Part shown: positions 58,812 to 64,000 of the stretch, one piece after another
Layout of the letters: the number at the start of each line of letters is the position of its first letter
How positions within the stretch are numbered: position 1 is the first letter of the stretch
Source: Allopusillimonas lactea
GTDB lineage: Bacteria; Pseudomonadota; Gammaproteobacteria; Burkholderiales; Burkholderiaceae_B
Length of the DNA stretch: 64,000 nt
Assembly: GCF_021653995.1 (NCBI RefSeq)
Contig: NZ_JAJJOZ010000008.1
Coordinates: 62,001 to 126,000 of the forward strand
Direction: 5' to 3'
The notes under the pieces: generated by a model
What the model was told of the DNA's origin: nothing
Database searches by the model: none
Seen by the model: only the letters and a program-made list of their open reading frames with translations
Translations under genes and position numbers: made by a program

Positions 58812-59561
58812 ATGTCTTCCCTTCAGGTCCTGGCGGGCTTTCACGCCGTGATTTCCCGCCTGCGCCACGCGCCCGACTCCATCAAAGAGCTCTACATCGA
58901 GGCATCGCGCCACGACAAACGCATGCAGGGCCTCATCCAACAGGCCGAAGCGGCTGGCCTGCGCCCGCGCGCGGTGCCCCAGGAGCGCCTGGACGGCTTG
59001 GCGCGCGGCACGCGCCATCAGGGCGTGGTAGCGCTGGCCCAGGCGCGCAGCCTCGCCATGGACGTGGGCGAAGTGCTCGACAACCTTGAGGATACCGGCA
59101 CGCCGGCGCTGCTGCTGATTCTGGACGGCGTGACTGACCCGCACAATCTCGGTGCTTGCCTGCGCACGGCCGATGCCGCCGGCGTTCACGCCGTGATTGC
59201 ACCGCGCGACCGCGCAGTCGGCCTCAACCAGACCGTGCAGCGCGTGGCCTGCGGGGCCGCGGAAACCGTTCCGTACCTGATGGTGACCAATCTTGCCCGT
59301 ACCATGCGCGAGCTGAAAGCGCGGGATGTGTGGCTGGTGGGTACAGACGATCAGGCCGAGTCGGGTATACACCAGGTGCAGGCGCGCCGCGCCATGGCGT
59401 GGGTGATGGGGGCCGAAGGCGAAGGCATGCGGCGGCTTACGCGCGAAACCTGCGATGAGTTGGTGCATATCCCCATGCTCGGCTCCGTCGAGAGCCTGAA
59501 TGTCAGCGTTGCCAGCGCGGTGTGCTTGTACGAAACCGTGCGTCAGCGTCAAGCGCAATAA
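58812..59561 (+). CDS. rlmB: 23S rRNA 2'-O-methyltransferase RlmB
   Basis: RlmB methylates the ribose of G2251 in 23S rRNA. The start is the ATG at 58812 (MSSLQVLAGFHAVISRLRHA) with AAGGAA six bases upstream, giving 249 residues. It has the substrate-binding N-domain and a SPOUT/TrmH fold with LILDGVTDPHNLGACLRTAD, WVMGAEGEGMRRLTRETCDE and VESLNVSVASAVCLYETVRQ, the knot motifs. The longer in-frame sequence back into rnr is not part of it. Confidence 0.97.
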   Translation: MSSLQVLAGFHAVISRLRHAPDSIKELYIEASRHDKRMQGLIQQAEAAGLRPRAVPQERLDGLARGTRHQGVVALAQARSLAMDVGEVLDNLEDTGTPALLLILDGVTDPHNLGACLRTADAAGVHAVIAPRDRAVGLNQTVQRVACGAAETVPYLMVTNLARTMRELKARDVWLVGTDDQAESGIHQVQARRAMAWVMGAEGEGMRRLTRETCDELVHIPMLGSVESLNVSVASAVCLYETVRQRQAQ

Positions 59562-59754
59562 GCTTCTGATGCGCGGCGGGCGGCGCCCCGTGCCCTGTAT
59601 GCTGCCTGCCGTGATCGGGCTGGGGTTGGCAGGGCACTGCGGCGTGGCGTTGTCGCTGGCGGCATCGTGGCGGGCAAACTCGCCCGCAGCCCTGTGAGCG
59701 GCAGGCGTAGAATGTTACGCCTGCACATATCTTCTTGAACGCATCAATCACATC

Positions 59755-60987
59755 ATGGCCAATAACGGTTTCACTACCAACATCGTCCACTCCGACAGGC
59801 GCGGCGACGTCGCGCACGGCGCCGTACACAAGCCGGTACACCCCTCCACCGAATATGCTTTCGCAGACTCGCGCGAGCTGGCGGCGGTCTTCCAGGGTAA
59901 GGCAGGCTATACCTATGCCCGCCAAGGCACGCCGACCACGGCGGCGCTCGAAGTCAAGATTACGCAAATGGAACAGGGCCACGCCACCGTGACGTTCGCG
60001 ACCGGCATGGCCGCGCTGGCCGCCACGTTTTTCACCCTGCTCAAGGCGGGTGATCACCTGATCAGCAGCCAGCATATTTTCGGCAACACCAACAGCCTGC
60101 TGGGCACGCTTGCCGACCTGGGCGTGCAGGTAACGTTTGTCGATGCAACCGACGCCGCCAGCGTGCGCGCGGCATGGCGGCCCGAAACCCGTATGGTGTT
60201 CACCGAAACACTTGCCAATCCGGGCACCCAGGTGGCCGACCTCGAAGGCATTGGCACTTTCTGTCGCGAGAAGCAGTTGGTGTATGTGGTCGACAACACG
60301 TTGACGTCGCCGCTGTTGTTCCGGCCCCGCGACGTGGGCGCCAGCCTTGTCGTCAATTCGTTGTCCAAGCATATTGGCGGGCATGGCAACGCACTGGGCG
60401 GGGCGGTTACCAGCACTGGTCTGTATGACTGGTCTGCTTATCCAAATATTGCCGAGCCCTATCGCAAAGGAGATCCCATCGGATGGGGTCTCACGCACAT
60501 CAAGAAGAAAGGCCTGCGCGACATGGGCGGCACGCTATCTTCCGATGTGGCGCATCGACTTGCCGCAGGGGCCGAAACGCTGGCGCTGCGCATGAGCCGC
60601 ATCTGTGATAATGCCCTTGCTTTGGCCAAGTATCTTGCAGAACATCCGCGCGTTCGTGCCGTGCACTATCCGGGGCTTCCCGGCCATGCGCAGCATGCGC
60701 GCGCCAGCAAGCTGTTCGGCGGTCGTTATGGCGGCCTGATGGGTATTGAACTGGAGCCCGGCATCGAGGTGTTCGATTTTCTGAATCGCTTGCGGGTGCT
60801 GGCATTGGCAACACATTTAGGCGATAACCGTACGCTGGTGCTGCCGATGGCCCAGACTATTTACTACGAGATGGGGCCGGAGCGTCGCGCCCAGATGGGG
60901 ATTTCCGATACGTTCCTGCGCATGTCGGTGGGGATAGAAGATATTGAGGATCTGATCGAGGATTATCGCCAGGCGCTGGAAATATAG
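59755..60987 (+). CDS. Cys/Met-metabolism PLP enzyme (sulfhydrylase / gamma-synthase family)
   Basis: This 410-residue enzyme belongs to the fold-type I Cys/Met PLP family. The PLP lysine is in VNSLSKHIGGHGNALGG, the phosphate-binding start in ATVTFATGMAALAATFF, and the substrate-side YTYARQGTPTTAALE and SVGIEDIEDLIEDYRQAL are clear. Likely reactions are O-acetyl- or O-succinylhomoserine sulfhydrylation, cystathionine gamma-synthesis or methionine gamma-lysis; sequence alone does not decide. It stands by itself after rlmB. Confidence 0.9.
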   Translation: MANNGFTTNIVHSDRRGDVAHGAVHKPVHPSTEYAFADSRELAAVFQGKAGYTYARQGTPTTAALEVKITQMEQGHATVTFATGMAALAATFFTLLKAGDHLISSQHIFGNTNSLLGTLADLGVQVTFVDATDAASVRAAWRPETRMVFTETLANPGTQVADLEGIGTFCREKQLVYVVDNTLTSPLLFRPRDVGASLVVNSLSKHIGGHGNALGGAVTSTGLYDWSAYPNIAEPYRKGDPIGWGLTHIKKKGLRDMGGTLSSDVAHRLAAGAETLALRMSRICDNALALAKYLAEHPRVRAVHYPGLPGHAQHARASKLFGGRYGGLMGIELEPGIEVFDFLNRLRVLALATHLGDNRTLVLPMAQTIYYEMGPERRAQMGISDTFLRMSVGIEDIEDLIEDYRQALEI

Positions 60988-61144
60988 GCGGTTCCGCAGC
61001 GCAATGCCAATTCCTCGTAGCTGAGCTAGTAGCACATATGCCTGGCCTTGTGCCGGGCTTTGCACCAAAGTTTTCTTTTTTTATTTCATGTGTTGCAGAA
61101 CACCCGTGAAGTCAACAAATATGCGGGTTGTGGGCGCTTTTCCC
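60988..61144. other. Gap before HU promoter
   Basis: No gene is seen. A short GTGC/GCAC hairpin near 61050-61065 is followed by a T-rich run (TTTTCTTTTTTTATTT, about 61069-61084) that may end the upstream transcript. Confidence 0.5.
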
Positions 61145-61174
61145 TTGACAGCCCTTATATTCAAAGGCTTAATA
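61145..61174 (+). promoter_or_regulatory. Sigma-70 promoter of HU gene
   Basis: TTGACA (61145-61150) and TTAATA (61169-61174) are separated by 18 bases. This leaves a leader of about 155 bases before the HU start. Confidence 0.6.
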
Positions 61175-61288
61175 CGCGTTAGCCAATGAGGGTGAGTTGT
61201 TGGCATCGCAACAGCACCTGGCTGCACCCACGGTATGTGGGTCCTTCGATGTCAAGCATCGCAGCAGTATATTTTGTAATCAAGGGGT

Positions 61289-61309
61289 CAAGCCTGCGGG
61301 TCAGGCTTG
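61289..61309 (+). other. Hairpin in HU leader
   Basis: A perfect 8-bp stem, CAAGCCTG and CAGGCTTG with loop CGGGT, lies 30 bases before the HU ATG and ahead of the AGGGGT ribosome site. It is too weakly followed by U to be a terminator and could affect mRNA stability or translation. Confidence 0.6.
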
Positions 61310-61339
61310 GCTAAATAATCTTCTAGGGGTAATCCTTAA

Positions 61340-61612
61340 ATGAACAAAACAGAGCTTATCGAACATATCTCTACCAAAGCCGATCTGTCGAAGGCCGACG
61401 CCGGCCGTGCGCTCGAAGCGTTCATCGGCGCAGTCAAGACGACGCTGAAGAAGAAGGGCACGGTAACTCTGGTGGGCTTCGGTACCTTCGCGGTCACCGA
61501 GCGTGCCGCCCGCTCGGGCCGTAACCCCCGTACCGGTGAAACCATTAAGATCAAAAAGGCCCGTGTGCCCAAGTTCCGCCCGGGCAAGGCCCTGAAAGAC
61601 GCCGTCAACTAA
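61340..61612 (+). CDS. hupB: DNA-binding protein HU
   Basis: HU is a 90-residue nucleoid protein that bends DNA without strong sequence preference. The sequence MNKTELIEHISTKADLSKAD and the arm region GRNPRTGETIKIKKARVPKF, with the conserved RNPxTG, are textbook. It acts as a homo- or heterodimer. The gene has its own promoter and a structured leader, and is followed by tRNA-Val. Confidence 0.97.
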   Translation: MNKTELIEHISTKADLSKADAGRALEAFIGAVKTTLKKKGTVTLVGFGTFAVTERAARSGRNPRTGETIKIKKARVPKFRPGKALKDAVN

Positions 61613-61748
61613 AGCGGCGCGGGGTGCCGGCCATCGGCGGGCGCCCCGGTTCAAGGTGTGCTCACCTTGCGAAATTTATCAAAAACTACTAGAATCTCAC
61701 GCTTGACGCGTTAAGCGGCGGCAGTGGCCGGCAGGTATAAAATCCGTC

Positions 61749-61824
61749 GGGTGCTTAGCTCAGCTGGTAGAGCGGCGCCCTTACAAGGCGTAGGTCGGGG
61801 GTTCGAACCCCTCAGCACCCACCA
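61749..61824 (+). tRNA. tRNA-Val (TAC anticodon)
   Basis: The 76-base cloverleaf has acceptor GGGTGCT/AGCACCC, D-arm GCTCAGCTGGTAGAGC, anticodon loop CTTACAA (anticodon TAC), T-arm GGGGGTTCGAACCCCT and encoded CCA. A terminator follows after 19 bases. Confidence 0.96.
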
Positions 61825-61843
61825 CTTAATTCGTAAGTAAATC

Positions 61844-61874
61844 AGGCACTTAAGGAAGCTTAAGTGCCTTTTTT
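61844..61874 (+). terminator. tRNA-Val terminator
   Basis: AGGCACTTAA, loop GGAAGC and TTAAGTGCCT (61844-61869) are followed by six T. It also faces the convergent acyl-CoA dehydrogenase genes. Confidence 0.9.
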
Positions 61875-61948
61875 ATGTGCCCTCAATCACCCGAAATGGG
61901 AGCCAAAAGGCGCCTCAAGCATCCGAAAATCGGTTGAAACCACCCGGC

Positions 61949-63022
61949 CTACGCCCTACACTGCGAGCCACCCAAATTAGTAAATGCTGGCATGGCCGCA
62001 AGCGATGTCTGAATGAAGTCGATCGCTGATTCCGCGTCGGTGTGCAGCAACTGCCCGCCGATCCGGGCCGCCCACCAGGCTTCCGTGCCGCCAGCGTTGC
62101 GCCATTCGCGCAGGCAGCGCGTATACAACTGCAGATCGTACTCTTCGGTGATGCCGATTGCGCCATGTACTGCATGGGCGATATCGGCAATGAGTACCGC
62201 AGCTTCGCTGCAGCGCGTCTTGCCGATCGCGGCCATCAGAGGGCGGGGCATCCAGCCTTCGTCCTGGCAGGCTATCTGAGCCGCCATGCGCGATGCCCAA
62301 GTGCGTTCCGCCAGGACGCTGATCTGGTTCTGGATAGCCTGGAAGCGGCCGATGCTTTTACCAAACTGTGTGCGCTGGTTGGCGTAGTCGAGTGTCAGGG
62401 CCAATACGCGTGCGGCTGCACCGGCCATAAGCGGCGCCAGGCTGGCGGCGCACAGTACGGCGGGTTCAATGTTGAGCGTGGCGTCCGTGTGCGCGGCAAG
62501 TGCCTCCGTGGGCGCAGTACCCCAATGCAGATCGGCCAGCAGGCTGCCATGGCCAAGATCGCTGTCTTTGCGGGCCGCAGCAATGGGCAGCAACAGGGCG
62601 CGGTTGCCGGCCGCGTATAGCAGCCAGTCCGCTACACGGCCAAACGGTACGGCGTAAGCATGGACGCCATGCTCGTCCTGACACGCACCCAGACCGGCGA
62701 TGGTGATGGCGCCCTTGGGGGCTGTTATGCCGACGGCATGCAGCCATGCGCGAGCCAGGGCCGTTTGGACATAGGGGAGCGGAACCGCGTGGTAACCGGC
62801 GCTCAGGAAAAGTGGAAACGCCTGTGCCAGTGCCAGACCCGCGCCGCCCGCGCTTTCGGGTAGCAGCACATCCAGAAACCCCGATTCTTCCAGTTGCGCC
62901 CAGTGAGCGCCGCCCGCACCTTGTTGTGTTGCGTCGTGCAGCGTGGCAGGGGAAAACGCCGAGGCAAACAGCCGCTCGATGGCTTCGGTAAAAAGGTTGT
63001 CGGTACTCGTCAAGGTTGTCAT
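61949..63022 (-). CDS. Acyl-CoA dehydrogenase family protein (probable partner subunit)
   Basis: This 357-residue flavoprotein-like sequence has the acyl-CoA dehydrogenase outline: an N-terminal helical domain (WAQLEESGFLDVLLPESAGG), a weak middle domain and a C-terminal helical domain (FGKSIGRFQAIQNQISVLAE, HAVHGAIGITEEYDLQLYTR). The flavin-contact segments of the middle domain are short, as in the smaller subunit of paired dehydrogenases. The ATG at 63022 is preferred over a TTG at 63028 because AAGGAAG is spaced properly. It lies 12 bases after the larger gene, so a heteromeric enzyme acting on an unusual acyl-CoA is likely. Confidence 0.85.
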   Translation of the reverse strand: MTTLTSTDNLFTEAIERLFASAFSPATLHDATQQGAGGAHWAQLEESGFLDVLLPESAGGAGLALAQAFPLFLSAGYHAVPLPYVQTALARAWLHAVGITAPKGAITIAGLGACQDEHGVHAYAVPFGRVADWLLYAAGNRALLLPIAAARKDSDLGHGSLLADLHWGTAPTEALAAHTDATLNIEPAVLCAASLAPLMAGAAARVLALTLDYANQRTQFGKSIGRFQAIQNQISVLAERTWASRMAAQIACQDEGWMPRPLMAAIGKTRCSEAAVLIADIAHAVHGAIGITEEYDLQLYTRCLREWRNAGGTEAWWAARIGGQLLHTDAESAIDFIQTSLAAMPAFTNLGGSQCRA

Positions 63023-63034
63023 GTCCAATCTTCC

Positions 63035-64000
63035 TTAGCGCAGGCCCAGGCCGCGTGCGATGATGCCCCGCAGAATCTCGCGTGTGCCGCCGCGCAGCGA
63101 GAAAGTAGGGGCCAACTGCTCCAGATACGTGAGGGTGCGCCGCAATTCGGTGGGCGCGGGCTTGTCGGGCTGCGAGCCAAGTACGTCGCCGATCCAGCGG
63201 GGGATGCATTGCTCGATTTCGGTGCCCAGATCTTTGACGAGGGCCGCCTCAATGGCGGGGTTTTCCCCGCGCACAAGCTTTGCTGTGAGCGCGATGGAGA
63301 GCGAGCGCAGCACCGCCAGCCATGCCACGATGTTGCCCAGGGTTGCCCGCGTGGCATGGTCGTCCACCTGCGCGGCGCGGCAATGGCGCAGCCAGCTTTC
63401 TACCAGCACCATGCTGGAGTACAGGCGTTCGGGCCCGCTGCGCTCGAAGGCGAGTTCGGCGTTTACCTGCGCCCAGCCATTACCTTCCTCACCGACCAGA
63501 GCATCTTCCGGACACTGCACATTATCGAAGAACACCTCGGAGAAATGTGCATCCCCGGCCATGTCTTCAATGGGGCGTATGGTGACGCCAGGCAGGCTGA
63601 GGTCGACAATGATCTGAGACAGGCCGATATAGCGATCGCTGGTTTCACCGGACGTGCGCACTAGCGCGATCATGTAGTGAGAATGCTGAGCGTTGGTGGT
63701 CCAGATCTTGCTGCCGTTAAGCAGCCAGCCATTGGTGGTACGCGTGGCGCGCGTCTTGATGCTGGCAAGGTCGGAGCCCGAGTTGGGTTCGCTCATGCCG
63801 ATGCAGAAAAAGGCTTCGGCCTTGCTGATGCGGGGAAGATAGAACTGCTTCTGGTCTTCACTGCCGTACTTGAGAATCAAAGGGCCGCTCTGCCTGTCTG
63901 CGATCCAGTGCGCAGACACTGGAGCACCGGCGGCCAGCAGCTCTTCAGACAGAACGAACCGGGCAAAAGCCCCGCGGCCCGCGCCGCCGTATTCGCGTGG
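63035..64000 (-). CDS. Acyl-CoA dehydrogenase, 5' end outside window
   Basis: The frame is open to the window edge; the visible 321 residues begin PREYGGAGRGAFARFVLSEE. Typical blocks are FFCIGMSEPNSGSDLASIKT, WLLNGSKIWTTNAQHSHYMI (flavin and substrate contacts) and the C-terminal FSLRGGTREILRGIIARGLG. The usual catalytic glutamate region cannot be assigned with certainty by eye. It is upstream of, and presumably co-translated with, the second dehydrogenase gene. Confidence 0.92.
   Translation of the reverse strand, partial: PREYGGAGRGAFARFVLSEELLAAGAPVSAHWIADRQSGPLILKYGSEDQKQFYLPRISKAEAFFCIGMSEPNSGSDLASIKTRATRTTNGWLLNGSKIWTTNAQHSHYMIALVRTSGETSDRYIGLSQIIVDLSLPGVTIRPIEDMAGDAHFSEVFFDNVQCPEDALVGEEGNGWAQVNAELAFERSGPERLYSSMVLVESWLRHCRAAQVDDHATRATLGNIVAWLAVLRSLSIALTAKLVRGENPAIEAALVKDLGTEIEQCIPRWIGDVLGSQPDKPAPTELRRTLTYLEQLAPTFSLRGGTREILRGIIARGLGLR

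Noticed and set aside
56402..58813. 803-codon open frame on the minus strand opposite rnr
   Set aside because: It is the antisense shadow of a clear RNase R gene, caused by codon bias; it has no domain and no ribosome site.

Overview
The window looks like a GC-rich betaproteobacterial chromosome, most likely family Alcaligenaceae (relatives of Bordetella, Achromobacter, Pusillimonas). This is inferred from gene content, flagellar gene order and protein style; no database search was run. About 60% of the window is one flagellar and chemotaxis cluster; the rest is housekeeping, transport and one small decayed genomic island.

Flagellar block (1-39.2 kb). Leftward flgN-flgM-flgA lies divergent to rightward flgBCDEFGHIJKL, which runs on into two methyl-accepting chemotaxis protein genes. 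A leftward unit, read from high to low coordinates as fliF-G-H-I-J-K-L-M-N-O-P-Q-R, encodes the MS ring, export ATPase, switch and export gate. fliE is divergent from fliF. A second leftward unit, flaG-fliD-fliS-fliT, continues into a second FliK-like gene and an FlhB C-terminal-domain paralogue. The sigma-28 gene fliA, a hemerythrin-like gene, the flagellin gene fliC and a large methyltransferase gene follow rightward, and an aer-type receptor gene closes the block. Three sigma-28 promoters of identical geometry (TAAA box, 11-base spacer, GCCG-like box) can be read before flgM, flaG and fliC.

Transport block (39.5-46.4 kb). A leftward TRAP transporter operon (dctP-dctQ-dctM) has a strong terminator just after dctP and a 12-residue tandem repeat inside DctM. 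A GntR/FadR regulator is divergent from a TauE/SafE permease, with palindromic TTGGT..ACCAA sites between them. A small secreted tyrosine/acid-rich protein follows.

Island (46,713-49,243). A 19-bp direct repeat of the 3' end of tRNA-Met(CAT) bounds about 2.5 kb. It holds a ccdAB toxin-antitoxin pair, a JAB/JAMM isopeptidase gene, a ubiquitin-E1-like gene with an internal deletion, and the catalytic half of a tyrosine recombinase. This reads as the decayed remains of a ubiquitin-conjugation-type (CBASS Cap2/Cap3-like or related) defence module.

Right part (49.3-64 kb). A guanidine-II (mini-ykkC) riboswitch precedes gdx (sugE) and a GNAT acetyltransferase gene. Then come purT, sstT, a large MscS channel gene, tRNA-Leu(CAG), rnr, rlmB, a Cys/Met PLP enzyme gene, a HU gene, tRNA-Val(TAC) and a pair of acyl-CoA dehydrogenase genes, the last cut by the window edge.

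The least routine items are the guanidine-II riboswitch operon with its acetyltransferase, the att-bounded E1/JAB remnant, the NsrR-like palindrome before the hemerythrin gene inside the flagellar cluster, and the FlhB-paralogue/second-FliK pair.
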